Numbered from the stretch's first letter, positions 24,698 through 33,383 are shown. The stretch is DNA of 64,000 bases from a bacterium (GCA_009995455.1 JAACPJ010000001.1:331956-395955); one strand, 5' to 3'. Numbers and translations are program-made. Notes: generated from the sequence alone by a model not told the origin.

Positions 24698-26870
24698 TAA
24701 AATTGCCTGCTTTTTGCTATTAGGGGTGATAAATAGCGCCTTGGCTCAAGTGATTCCAATTCCTCAGTCTGGCATTAATTGGCAAAAATCCACACTCTCA
24801 ATTGTGCGTTTCCAGCCAAGCGATCCAAGTCATCGTAGTAATTTTAAATGTTTTGAGGTGAATTATGACGGCTTACCCGTTGTTAAAAGTTTAGCGGATT
24901 TAGGTTATACAAATCCAGATGGTGGCCCGCTTACGCTAACTCAATCACTTGAAAAGGAGAAGTGTTTTCAACAAGCCGGGTGGTATGAAGCCAAAATAGA
25001 AGTGAATGATTATGCGGGGAATTCTACAATTTATGAAACGGTTTTAACGGTTGTTCCAGCCGATCTTAGTTTAGGTGATTCAACCATTGATGCCGTCGCG
25101 ACTAAAACTAGCGGAGGCCAGAGTGCAATTGTGGATGTGGCAAAACGTGCCACCTGTAGTAGTACCAGTTTATTGGCTGATGGATCAGATGAATGTATTT
25201 TAGAAGTTAATCTGCGAGATCGTTTTGGCAATGTAGTAAAACCAGAAGGCTTGAGTGGAAAATTAACGGTGAACTTGCCGACAGAATCTGCCGCTAAAAA
25301 CTTAGATGCGAGCCAAAATCCTTATGGGGCCTTTTTAGCAGGGCTTTATTTCCCTGATGACGAAAAAAGTGTTCAGTTTGAGTTACCGCAAGAAGATAAA
25401 AAGTTACAGGTAGGATTAAGGGCTTATGTGCCATCTTTAGAGCCTGAAAGGGGTGAAAGGAATCTAACACAGGCTGTGAATCAAGTACCTCAGCCTGTTG
25501 AGTTAGAAATTAACTTTGAGCCAGATGACAGTAATCTCCCGGGTGGAACTATTTCCAAAACGATCTCCCCACTGTTTAGTCCTTGGGTTCAAATGTTGGC
25601 GGCGCCCAATAGTTCAATTGAGAATTATGTGCTACTACCGCTCAATCGTTCAACCAAGATTCCGTTGCAGCTCAGTAGTATAGTTGAAAAAAAATTGCCT
25701 GAAAAACTAAGCATAGACTGGGAATCACCAAATCTGGAATCTTTGTGGCTCCGTTTTGATTCAAGCACCACCGAAGATAAAACCACTCTAAGAGATTTAA
25801 TTGGCATTGAAAAAAATCCGCAACCTTATGAAGTGACCGTCTCGCTAATTCAGCCAGAAGGGATAATTGCCGATACCGCTTTTAGATTAAAGCCACTCGT
25901 TACCTACCTACAAAAAATAAAAGGTGAAAATGCACTCGTACGCTACCCAGCCACTATTATGCAGGGTAAAGCTCTAGATCTTTTACCGGCATTTCAACCA
26001 CTTTTACTGAGAGCCTCTATTGAAGGAAAACTGGTCACAGAGAATGTACCAACCTCGTCTTATAATCTTATCCTTTCTGACGATGATAAAATCTTATTTA
26101 GTGATTTTCGTCGTCGAGCCAGTCGGAATTTTATCTCACTCATTCGAGGCCAAGCCCCTAGCACTGAAACGACCTTTAACGTTAACACAGGGTTTGGAAA
26201 CTCGGATGTGGCTTATTTTAAAGGGGTAACACTTGATTTGACTGGGGAAGGAAATCTAACCGAGCCGATTGTTTTTGATCAAGGGGTTAAGACTATTATT
26301 GTGGAGGATGGAAACCTGCTTTTAAGTCGTGACCTTATTTATAAAACAGTTGAAGATTCGCTAGGTATTATTGTGATTAATAGTCGTCCAAACGACCCAG
26401 ATCGTGGTCATGTGTTTGTAAACAGTGAAGTACAAAAAATGGTTGGAACGTATTTCTTAGACGGAACCTTAGTGAGTACTGAAAAATTCGCTCAACCGAT
26501 AGTTTCAGATGTAATTCAAAGTAGAGAAACTACACCTAACCAAGATCTGCAAGCGCCTCTTGGGAAACAATTAATACTTGAGGGAACGCTTGTTTCCAGA
26601 AATACTTTAGGCGGAGCGGATCTAAACCCAGCCCAAGGGCCAAATGGCCAAAAAGTACAACGAGAGTTAGCATTGATTTACGATTTAAATTATTTACGAC
26701 GTTATGAGCCACTCTTTAGTTTAGAAGGAGACCGGCTGGCTGACGGTGAAAATGAGTACTGTTACAAACCCGATACAGAACTCTGTTACCCTAATTCTGC
26801 CCCATTTGTGATCCGGTATGATGCTCGTGTTCAAGAACTGATACCACCAGGTTTTGAAGAAGAATCTTAG
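24687..26870 (+). CDS. Large exported protein of unknown function, partner of the upstream gene
   Basis: Unrecognised 727-residue protein. Signal peptide of about 20 residues (ends NSALAQ). It is predicted soluble and beta-rich, with Ig-like stretches near residues 70-140 and 145-240 (the latter resembles the invasin-type module with ECILEVNLRDRFGNVVKPEG), and no second membrane helix. Late in the protein are runs of short repeats around GNLTEP and GTLVS. The start overlaps the upstream gene by 11 bases. The pair sits just before a WecA-type transferase with its own promoter. Confidence 0.7.
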   Translation: MKFNKIACFLLLGVINSALAQVIPIPQSGINWQKSTLSIVRFQPSDPSHRSNFKCFEVNYDGLPVVKSLADLGYTNPDGGPLTLTQSLEKEKCFQQAGWYEAKIEVNDYAGNSTIYETVLTVVPADLSLGDSTIDAVATKTSGGQSAIVDVAKRATCSSTSLLADGSDECILEVNLRDRFGNVVKPEGLSGKLTVNLPTESAAKNLDASQNPYGAFLAGLYFPDDEKSVQFELPQEDKKLQVGLRAYVPSLEPERGERNLTQAVNQVPQPVELEINFEPDDSNLPGGTISKTISPLFSPWVQMLAAPNSSIENYVLLPLNRSTKIPLQLSSIVEKKLPEKLSIDWESPNLESLWLRFDSSTTEDKTTLRDLIGIEKNPQPYEVTVSLIQPEGIIADTAFRLKPLVTYLQKIKGENALVRYPATIMQGKALDLLPAFQPLLLRASIEGKLVTENVPTSSYNLILSDDDKILFSDFRRRASRNFISLIRGQAPSTETTFNVNTGFGNSDVAYFKGVTLDLTGEGNLTEPIVFDQGVKTIIVEDGNLLLSRDLIYKTVEDSLGIIVINSRPNDPDRGHVFVNSEVQKMVGTYFLDGTLVSTEKFAQPIVSDVIQSRETTPNQDLQAPLGKQLILEGTLVSRNTLGGADLNPAQGPNGQKVQRELALIYDLNYLRRYEPLFSLEGDRLADGENEYCYKPDTELCYPNSAPFVIRYDARVQELIPPGFEEES

Positions 26871-26935
26871 ACGTTAAGGGTGCCTTAACAGTTCTGGTGG
26901 CGTACGGGTGCTTTTTGACTTAAAATTCCAATTGT

Positions 26936-27943
26936 ATGGATTCTATTTTAATCGCTCTTGCCTCGGGACTAGGACTTGGCGCTGTTGCCACTTGGTTAAG
27001 TTTGAAAGTATGGCCAAAACTTGGGTGGCTCGATTTTCCTGAACGCTATGGTTTAACACGAGAACGTTTACCCTATCCTGGAGGCATCGTTTTTTGGATA
27101 CTAAGTGTGGTAGGTGTTTGGATGATTGAACCTCTCAGACCGCTCATTATTCCGATTCTAATTTTAGGGTTTGTCAGTTACAAAGATGATCGAAAAGCTT
27201 TGCCGGCTTGGTTAAGGCTTATGGTTCATTTTTGGATTGCTTTGTTTTTAGTTTTTCAGGGCGTGCAAATTTATTATGTCAGTAACCCCTTTGCCGATAC
27301 TAATTTTGCCTTAGCGGAAACCATTCCTTTTTTAGCCGTTTTGCTAACGGTGGGCTGGATTGTAGCGATTCAAAATGCCATGAATTGGTTTGATGGTTTG
27401 CCAGGACTCAACGTTGGAATTTCTGGCGTCGGTTTTTTAACCCTGGCTTTGCTGGGGGTCGTAAGGCCAGAACTTTGGTTTGATCCAAATCACTTTAATT
27501 TAACCTTGATTAACTTCTATTTAGCCGCCTTGTGCGCAGGTGCATTTTGGTGGTATTGGAAAGGAAAAATCATTCTAGGGGATACGGGTTCTCAGTTATT
27601 GGGTTGGTTACTCGCGGTGATGGCTATTTTTTCTGGCGCTAAAATTGCGACGACTTTATTGGTGCTCAGCTTGCCATTGCTTGATTTTGGCTGGGTTATT
27701 TTTAGACGGGTTTGGCTGGAAAAAAAGTCGCCTTTTAAAGGCGATCTATTCCACCTTCATCACCTGTTGGCAGCCCGAGCTAAAGATTCTAGGGTAACGC
27801 TTTATTTAGTGGGCGGTTCATTGTTACTTGGGTTAGCGGCTGTTTTTTTACCCTCTGAAGCAAAATTGCCGAGCTTTGCGGCAATTGCGTTAGCCGTTAC
27901 GATTGTGAATTGGCGTCTGTGGAGTCGTCGAAAAGCTAATTAA
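26936..27943 (+). CDS. Undecaprenyl-phosphate sugar-phosphate transferase (WecA/MraY family)
   Basis: Polytopic membrane enzyme that transfers a HexNAc-1-phosphate from a UDP sugar to undecaprenyl phosphate, starting a surface glycan or teichoic-type polymer. About ten hydrophobic segments. Family motifs: DDRKALPAW (Mg-binding DD), NAMNWFDGLPGL, LGDTGSQLLG and the cytoplasmic HLHHLL. These fit WecA/TagO rather than MraY. 335 residues, normal. A TAAAAT box (26921-26926) lies 9 bases before the ATG. A bidirectional terminator follows. Confidence 0.9.
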   Translation: MDSILIALASGLGLGAVATWLSLKVWPKLGWLDFPERYGLTRERLPYPGGIVFWILSVVGVWMIEPLRPLIIPILILGFVSYKDDRKALPAWLRLMVHFWIALFLVFQGVQIYYVSNPFADTNFALAETIPFLAVLLTVGWIVAIQNAMNWFDGLPGLNVGISGVGFLTLALLGVVRPELWFDPNHFNLTLINFYLAALCAGAFWWYWKGKIILGDTGSQLLGWLLAVMAIFSGAKIATTLLVLSLPLLDFGWVIFRRVWLEKKSPFKGDLFHLHHLLAARAKDSRVTLYLVGGSLLLGLAAVFLPSEAKLPSFAAIALAVTIVNWRLWSRRKAN

Positions 27944-27944
27944 A

Positions 27945-27980
27945 AAAAGACCGATCTATTTAAAGGCAGATCGGTCTTTT
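27945..27980. terminator. Bidirectional terminator between the WecA-like gene and fda
   Basis: Perfect 13 bp stem AAAAGACCGATCT / AGATCGGTCTTTT around a 10-base loop. The stem core CCGATCT/AGATCGG equals the arm core of cassettes A and B about 1 kb away. Confidence 0.9.
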
Positions 27981-28004
27981 AAAATTAAGAAGAGGGGAGG
28001 TGAC

Positions 28005-28898
28005 TTACGTCAATGAAGCTTGGTAAATACTTTCAATACTTTCATCCAGCATATCGGTAAACTCGCTTTCTGTTTGCTTGGCGCTTAAATCTTGGCTTAA
28101 AGCGCGTGAAAAGCTAGCTACCATGCCTTTGTTTTCGCTCAGTCTTCGGTTCGCTTCATCTCGATCGTAACCACCAGAAAGTGCCACAACTTTTACGACA
28201 TTGGCGTGATCTTGGCAGTCTGAATAATGGTTTGGCGTTTCAGGGAGTGTTAATTTAAACATAACAAGCTCTTCATCGCTTAAGCTTTCAAGCGCCGCAA
28301 GTAAGGCGTCTCGAAGTAGTTCTTCACAGTCTGATTTATCAGCTGCGTGAATATTAATTTCAGGTTCAATAATTGGAACGAGGCCGTGCGCGCAAATTTG
28401 TTTTCCAACTTCAAACTGCTGTTCAACAATGGCTTGGATTCCATCAGGGTCGGCACTATTTATAACTGATCTCATTTTAGTTCCAAAAATTCCGGCAGCC
28501 TTAGCCCGGTCTAGTAATTCATCTAGTTCTGGCATGGGTTTCATAAGTTGAACGCCGTTCGCTTCATCGGCCAAACCTTTATCGACTTTTAAAAAAGGCA
28601 CGACGTTTTTTTCTTCCCATAAATATTGTGAAGTTGGTTTTCCCATTACGGCTCGATCCATCGTGTTTTCAAACAAAATAGCGCCTAGAATTCTTTTACC
28701 AGTAAAAGCAGAATTGGTCATAATTCGAGTTCGCATTTCGTGAACCCGGGTAAACATTTCTTCTTCCCCATCGTATTGGTCTTCATTAACGCCATACATT
28801 TTCAACGCTTTTGGTGTAGAGCCTCCACTTTGGTCTAGTGCGGCAATAAAGCCATGGCTTTCACGAACTTTTTGTAACTGGTCATCAAACACGGTCAT
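28005..28898 (-). CDS. fda: Fructose-bisphosphate aldolase, class I
   Basis: Glycolytic cleavage of fructose 1,6-bisphosphate through a Schiff base, without metal. Sequence order matches the bacterial/staphylococcal class I type: [14 protein letters not shown] near residue 19, [22 protein letters not shown] (catalytic Glu), and the Schiff-base Lys in VMFKLTLPE near residue 215; SGGYDRDEA is the phosphate-binding loop. 297 residues, normal length. Its 3' end meets the WecA-like gene at a shared terminator. Upstream, on its 5' side, lies cassette A. Confidence 0.95.
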   Translation of the reverse strand: MTVFDDQLQKVRESHGFIAALDQSGGSTPKALKMYGVNEDQYDGEEEMFTRVHEMRTRIMTNSAFTGKRILGAILFENTMDRAVMGKPTSQYLWEEKNVVPFLKVDKGLADEANGVQLMKPMPELDELLDRAKAAGIFGTKMRSVINSADPDGIQAIVEQQFEVGKQICAHGLVPIIEPEINIHAADKSDCEELLRDALLAALESLSDEELVMFKLTLPETPNHYSDCQDHANVVKVVALSGGYDRDEANRRLSENKGMVASFSRALSQDLSAKQTESEFTDMLDESIESIYQASLT

Positions 28899-28958
28899 AT
28901 AAATTAAGGGATTATTTTCAAAATCATTTTCTAAAATTTTGCCGCTTTGGGCAAGCCG

Positions 28959-29676
28959 AAAAAAGCCTTTGTGATAAAAGGGTAAGTACAGATCGGATGA
29001 AAATTAGTGTGGAGGGACTGGTGGCAATTTTTTGCTCATTCAGTCCCTCCAGTTGGCTCCCTGTTGAACGGCCCAACAATAATTTCTCTGCTCGGTTAAA
29101 CCTCACTTTGAAACTAGTTTGTGTTGCAGTGGTTTTGTCTTAAAGCTCCTCCCAAGGAAACAAAACCGAAGCTCCATTAGAGCTGAAACATTTCCTTTTT
29201 AGTTTCTCGACGAACCTTAAGCGTTCGGAGTACTAACGGTAGAAATGTTAATCAGTTTGGCAACACGGCAAACTGAACTATTTAAACGCGTCTGAACAGG
29301 GGGCTTGTCCAGACGCGCTACGTAAAGCCTCTGCTGCGAGCAGACAACAACTTTACGTATTCGAATAAAATAGAGGCCCACCAGTGGGTGACAAGATTTT
29401 GGGGGCAGCCCAAAATGCCTCAAGGTGGGGATTAGGAAGCACTTGAGCCTCACTAACCGCTGGCGGTAACAGAAATCAATTTTGTATCGCCTCAGGCTTT
29501 CTTTCAAAAAAGCTCAAGGCGACACAAAAATATTCATCCGATCTGTGAAAGATCTGAACTTCAACTTAAAAGCTGAAGTTACTTCAACCGTCTCAGATTT
29601 TAGGCTCAACAAAGTCTGTTAGCGCTAAAACAACTGCAGACGAACAAGTTTTTATTCTTCGCTTAAAGAAAATCAA
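28959..29676 (-). other. Inverted-repeat cassette A: hairpin-rich, apparently non-coding
   Basis: A 559 bp block bounded by a perfect 14 bp inverted repeat, ACAGATCGGATGAA (28988-29001) and TTCATCCGATCTGT (29533-29546). I see no credible protein: the frames inside give Cys/Arg-rich shadows. Instead it is packed with perfect hairpins: 29011-29020/29041-29050, 29287-29294/29310-29317, nested 29319-29327/29351-29359 with 29330-29335/29339-29344, and 29396-29403/29409-29416. Read leftward there is a promoter (TTGATT 29671-29676, 16 bp, TAAAAA 29649-29654), a hairpin (AACTTCA/TGAAGTT at about 29558-29580), the block, and a weak terminator (28959-28982). The closing repeat would pair the RNA's ends, as in large ornate bacterial RNAs. 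A structured RNA gene is my favoured reading; a mobile cassette without a gene is the alternative. Confidence 0.6.
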
Positions 29677-30076
29677 GCTCTTTTTAAAATTAATAAAAAA
29701 GCCTTTTGTTAAAAAAGATAAATACAGATCGGTTAAGTTAGAATGGTAAAAGTGTGAGTGTGCGCATCCCCATACGCACACTCTTCGCCAGCAATTTAAC
29801 GTCCGTGAGGTGTGCTGGCTCCGAAGGATAAAACCTCCAGTCGATCGTCGGTACACTACTCCCTCGATCGAATTTGATAGATCTCACTCAACCTAAGTTA
29901 GGGAGTGAGTTCCGCCTTGTACTACCAGCCCAAGTTCCAAAATTATACGATTACTGGGGATAATCATGGGGGCGAACATGGGGAAGAGTTCCAAGACTTA
30001 CACTTTAAAACAGCTTAACTGCAAAAGTGTCGAAATTTGTTGGACGGAATTTTCTCCTCCGTCCGGGGAGTTGTTT

Positions 30077-30102
30077 CCGGGCCGCCAAGTAGGGCGGCCC
30101 GG
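30077..30102 (-). terminator. Strong GC hairpin just after nhaA
   Basis: CCGGGCCGCC / GGCGGCCCGG 10 bp stem around a 6-base loop, 9 bases after the nhaA stop codon. It lacks a T-run, so it may be a stabilising 3' hairpin rather than a terminator. A second hairpin, GGACGGA/TCCGTCC, is at 30042-30064. Confidence 0.5.
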
Positions 30103-30111
30103 AATAGCGTT

Positions 30112-31416
30112 TTATTCAGCTGGTTCTGCTTGAAGTTCGCGCTGCTTGATGCCGGGCACGAAGCTCAGCAACAAGAAGAAGACAAAGACGCCGAGCGACA
30201 TCAAGGCGCCCAACTTCAGCGCGTCCTGAACGAGACCAGCCTCGTAAGAGAGACCAGCGACGAACAGGGCTACGGTGAAGCCAATTGCCGCGATGCCACC
30301 GATCAGGAAAAGCATCCAGAAGGAGATCTTCTCGTCGAGTTTGACCTGGTTTGGCAGCAGCCTCATCCCGATATAGGTGACCAAGGGTATACCCAAGGTC
30401 TTACCGAGAATCAAGCCGCCGAGAACGGCCCAAGTGCCGACACCGATTTCACCGATCACAACGCCCGCGTTGACAAAGGAAAAGAACCCCAGGATGATCT
30501 TCACCATCCCTTGCAGCTCGTGTTCCATCACCGACAGCGGGTCACGCCGATTTTCGTCTTCTTCGAACAGAGCATCACCGCTTTCGACACCATGGCTGCG
30601 AGGCCAAGGCATGGCGAAGGCAACGGGCATGAATCCGAGCGCCGGGTGTACACCAGACTGAACGAATCCAACCCATGAGATGATCATCAGCAGAAAGTAG
30701 AACCAGGCCCCGTTTTTGACGCGAAGCACGTAGGTGCAGATAAGTGCCACTCCGACCGCCGCCAGGCTCAGGAAAAGCCAGGCATATTGAGAGAGACTCC
30801 CTTCGCCAAAGAAGATGGCGATGAGAAGAACGCCCCCAATATCGTCGAGAACGGCTACGGCCAACAAGAACTTGAAGGCCGGATGGTTGGCGCCAAAGAT
30901 CCGACGCCCGATTAACGCCGAGAAGGCGATGTCGGTAGCGGTCGGAACCGCCCAGCCGCCGGCATATTCGACGAAGTTGCCCGTCCAAGTGATGATGGCG
31001 ATGTAGACGATGATAGGTAATCCCATACCGCCCACCATGCCGAAGAATGGGGCGAAAATCTTCCGCCCATGTAGGGCGCCGCCGGGCAGTAGAGATTCGA
31101 AAACCTCTTTGCCAACGATGAGAAAGAAGAAGGCCATCCCCACGTCGTTGATAAGCCAGTGAGTTGTAATCACCCAGTGCCCATGGTGAAGTTCGCCGAA
31201 GTGCAGATCCAGCCCGAAGACGTGGAAATGTGTATCGGCGATCACGACAGCGTGTACAAAGGCATAGTAGTTCTCGTAGTTCATCCACGGAAGCATTCCG
31301 CTTTGAAGTACGTTGTTGGCCATTACCAGCGCGAGGATCGCGCCCGCAATCAGCCAGCCGTCGATGGCAAACAGCCATCCGAACAGCTTTTGTGTGGTTG
31401 TTGGTGGGTGATGCAT
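30112..31416 (-). CDS. nhaA: Na+/H+ antiporter NhaA, probably acquired
   Basis: Membrane antiporter that expels Na+ in exchange for protons. 434 residues with about twelve hydrophobic segments. Conserved functional parts: PTATDIAFSALIGRR (the Asp of helix IV) and AVLDDIGGVLLIAIFF (the two neighbouring Asp of helix V), and the assembled-helix region near the end. Slightly longer than E. coli NhaA (388), with an acidic loop between residues 275 and 295 (the GDALFEEDENRRD stretch). Local GC is near 58 percent against about 40 percent around it, and there is a Shine-Dalgarno AAAGGA 8 bases before the ATG, unlike native genes. Everything indicates horizontal transfer within cassette B. Confidence 0.93.
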   Translation of the reverse strand: MHHPPTTTQKLFGWLFAIDGWLIAGAILALVMANNVLQSGMLPWMNYENYYAFVHAVVIADTHFHVFGLDLHFGELHHGHWVITTHWLINDVGMAFFFLIVGKEVFESLLPGGALHGRKIFAPFFGMVGGMGLPIIVYIAIITWTGNFVEYAGGWAVPTATDIAFSALIGRRIFGANHPAFKFLLAVAVLDDIGGVLLIAIFFGEGSLSQYAWLFLSLAAVGVALICTYVLRVKNGAWFYFLLMIISWVGFVQSGVHPALGFMPVAFAMPWPRSHGVESGDALFEEDENRRDPLSVMEHELQGMVKIILGFFSFVNAGVVIGEIGVGTWAVLGGLILGKTLGIPLVTYIGMRLLPNQVKLDEKISFWMLFLIGGIAAIGFTVALFVAGLSYEAGLVQDALKLGALMSLGVFVFFLLLSFVPGIKQRELQAEPAE

Positions 31417-31825
31417 AACTGCATCCTTTCTTCTCTTTTGCCCCGCCGTCAGTACGGAGTCTGGTTTATATTGTGACCTTGCGGCCTGTTAAAACTCGCT
31501 GTTAAGCGAGCTGAACCGCAAGGGGTTCGGCTAGTCTTATAAAAAACTAAATCGAACCCCTCGCGGAGAAAAAATTTAAATTAACCGATCTGTAAAAGAA
31601 CGGAACTTTAGAAATTTCTAAAGTTACAAAAACAATGTTAAGCGAACGCTTGTACTAAGTTTTTAACTTTTGGTAAAACCATCACATTTAACATTAAAAA
31701 ATTAATACCTTTAAATACAAAAAAATCAAGTGTCAAATGCCGCTCTTTTAAATTAATAGAGGGTGTTTAAAAGCTTAGACAGGTTTGCACTCTGAGGCTT
31801 AATTAATTATGTTGAAACCTCTAAA

Positions 31826-33097
31826 ATGAAGTTAAACCTTATACCCGCAAATCCTAAAATTTTACTTTATGGCTATGGCCTAGAGGGAAAAAGCAGTGAG
31901 GCTTGGGCCCAGAGAAATTTAGCCCCGAGTTTAGTCGAAATCTTCCAAGACGAAGCAGGAGAGAAACCCAATTGGGAAAGCTTTGATTTAATTATCAAAA
32001 GTCCAGGCGTGCCACCCAGCGCTGTGCCAGAGCATGTTTGGTCTAAAGTGACCTCAAATTTAAGGCTCTTTTTAGAAAACTTATCGGAGCAAGATCGAAG
32101 CAAAGTTATTGGAATAACGGGGTCAAAAGGAAAATCGACCACCGCTAAATTTACCCATCAATTACTGCAAACCGCTGGCTTTAAAAGCACTATTATTGGG
32201 AACTTTGGCGTTCCGGCTTTAGATATTTACCAAAGCGTAAATGATTTAGATTTTATCGTAGCAGAGTGTTCAAGTTTTCAACTTTATGATCTGACGGTTT
32301 CCCCCAAATACGCCATTTTTCTCAGCTTCTTTCCTGATCATTTAGACTGGCATAATGCTTCTGAGATGGATTACTTTAAAGCCAAAGAAAATTTGTGGGC
32401 GCATCAAGTTGAAGACGATTTACTGATTGTTCCCGACTCTTTGCCAGCCACCATCGGGATGGCGTTGACTTACGGTGAAGCGAATCAAAGACAAAACCCC
32501 ATTGTGTTCTCGGAGCCGGTAGATTCAGATTTTTTCCCAATAGATTCAAATCTACAAGCCCTGCATTTTCGGCAAAACCTGGGAACCGTTTGGGCTTTGG
32601 CCGAGCAACTTGAAATTCAAAATTTAGAAAGTGTTTGGAAGGAAACAGCGGCTCAGTTTGAACCCATCGAACATAGACTAGAAAAAGTGAGAGACTTTAA
32701 TGGCTTCAGTTTTATTAATGATTCAATTGCCACAAGCCCTGATGCTACTGAGGCCGGAGTTGCCTGGCTAAATGAAAACTTAAGGGTTTTGATTTTAGAT
32801 GGCGCCGATACGGGCGTGGGGGATTTTGATGATTTAGTAGCGACGTTACTAAACGATTCACCAGATGCATTAATAATTCTGCTGAGTTCTCCAATTGCCG
32901 ATAAATTTTTAGCGGTACCGGATTCTAAAAAGCTAAAAATAGCTCAAGTTGAAAACTACGATGACGCCTTGGAAATAACTTTAGCTAAGGCGAAACCAGG
33001 TGCGGTGCTTTTCAGCCCAGCAGGAAAAAGTTTTAATCGTTTTGATAATTATGCCCAGAGAGGTAAATTTTTTAAGAAACTTGTGTTAGCGCTTTAG
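31826..33097 (+). CDS. murD: UDP-N-acetylmuramoylalanine--D-glutamate ligase
   Basis: Adds D-Glu to UDP-MurNAc-L-Ala in cytoplasmic peptidoglycan precursor synthesis. The N-terminal UDP-binding part holds LLYGYGLEGKSSEAW; the central ATP domain has GITGSKGKSTT (P-loop, near residue 95), NFGVPALD, ECSSFQLYDL and FPDHLDWH; the C-terminal ligase domain has HRLEKV and NDSIATSPDAT. 423 residues, a little below the usual 430-450. Promoter candidate TTGCAC (31785-31790), 17 bp, TATGTT (31808-31813); the leader would be only about 6 bases. bolA follows after 3 bases. Confidence 0.95.
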   Translation: MKLNLIPANPKILLYGYGLEGKSSEAWAQRNLAPSLVEIFQDEAGEKPNWESFDLIIKSPGVPPSAVPEHVWSKVTSNLRLFLENLSEQDRSKVIGITGSKGKSTTAKFTHQLLQTAGFKSTIIGNFGVPALDIYQSVNDLDFIVAECSSFQLYDLTVSPKYAIFLSFFPDHLDWHNASEMDYFKAKENLWAHQVEDDLLIVPDSLPATIGMALTYGEANQRQNPIVFSEPVDSDFFPIDSNLQALHFRQNLGTVWALAEQLEIQNLESVWKETAAQFEPIEHRLEKVRDFNGFSFINDSIATSPDATEAGVAWLNENLRVLILDGADTGVGDFDDLVATLLNDSPDALIILLSSPIADKFLAVPDSKKLKIAQVENYDDALEITLAKAKPGAVLFSPAGKSFNRFDNYAQRGKFFKKLVLAL

Positions 33098-33100
33098 GCC

Positions 33101-33382
33101 ATGAAACTCTGTGATCAAATTCAAAAAGCTTTAGAGGCTCATTTCAAAACGGTTCTCATTCGTGATGAAAGAGGGGACGGTCATTTTGTTCAGGTGGTTT
33201 GCGTGGATGACATTTTTAACGGCCAAAGTTTAGTGGCGCGTAGCCGAGGAATTAACAAAGTAGTTTTGCCTTGGCAAGAAAAAGTTCATGCATGGAGCGT
33301 TAAAGGTTTTACTTTTGACGAATGGGAAAGGAAAAAAGACACCTTTGAATACCAGCAGTATCAACACTATCCAAAATATTAA
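33101..33382 (+). CDS. BolA-like protein
   Basis: Partner of monothiol glutaredoxins in iron-sulfur or iron signalling. The single domain shows the BolA pattern: an N-terminal helix, GDGHFVQVVCVDDIFNGQSLV, then RSRGINKVVLPW and the terminal VHAWSVKGFTFDEW, where the His of the HA motif is a cluster ligand in other BolA proteins. 93 residues, normal. It is 3 bases after murD and is followed after 1 base by a monothiol glutaredoxin, which is strong support for the assignment. Confidence 0.85.
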   Translation: MKLCDQIQKALEAHFKTVLIRDERGDGHFVQVVCVDDIFNGQSLVARSRGINKVVLPWQEKVHAWSVKGFTFDEWERKKDTFEYQQYQHYPKY

Positions 33383-33383
33383 C

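Larger units (their letters stand above)
29695..31729 (-). other. Inverted-repeat cassette B carrying nhaA
   Basis: A 1870 bp block bounded by a perfect 13 bp inverted repeat, ACAGATCGGTTAA (29724-29736) and TTAACCGATCTGT (31581-31593). The arms share ACAGATCGG with cassette A, but the inner bases differ and still match each other. The 36 bases ending in ACAGATCGG align to those of A without gaps, and outside the right arm both have TGTRAAAGA, GAACTT, a hairpin (here a 22-base palindrome at 31604-31625) and GTTAC. Promoter on the minus strand: TTGATT (31724-31729), 16 bp, TATTAA (31702-31707). Besides nhaA it has about 170 structured bases before the gene (stems 31477-31484/31516-31523 and 31522-31529/31553-31560) and about 390 after it (for example 29756-29764/29775-29783). 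Confidence 0.65.

Noticed and set aside
29217..29507. A 96-residue minus-strand frame inside cassette A
   Set aside because: Cys/Arg-rich shadow product, no ribosome site, and it spans several perfect hairpins that better explain the sequence.
28988..29546. Group II or group I intron, tmRNA, RNase P RNA or SRP RNA
   Set aside because: I found no domain V-like hairpin, no tRNA-like end with CCA, no GAGGAAAGTCC-type core and no SRP domain IV loop on either strand.
30575..31378. A 267-residue minus-strand frame overlapping nhaA
   Set aside because: It is an Arg/His-rich out-of-frame reading of the GC-rich nhaA gene.
28959..31729. Integron with attC sites
   Set aside because: The arms lack the RYYYAAC/GTTRRRY core, payload arms differ from each other, and no integrase is present.
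28959..31729. Insertion sequence or classic transposon
   Set aside because: No transposase frame, no clear target-site duplication, and the inverted repeats are not identical between the copies.
33288..33383. Upstream start for the glutaredoxin inside bolA
   Set aside because: The extension would be the bolA sequence in another frame; the ATG at 33384 gives the normal N-terminus.
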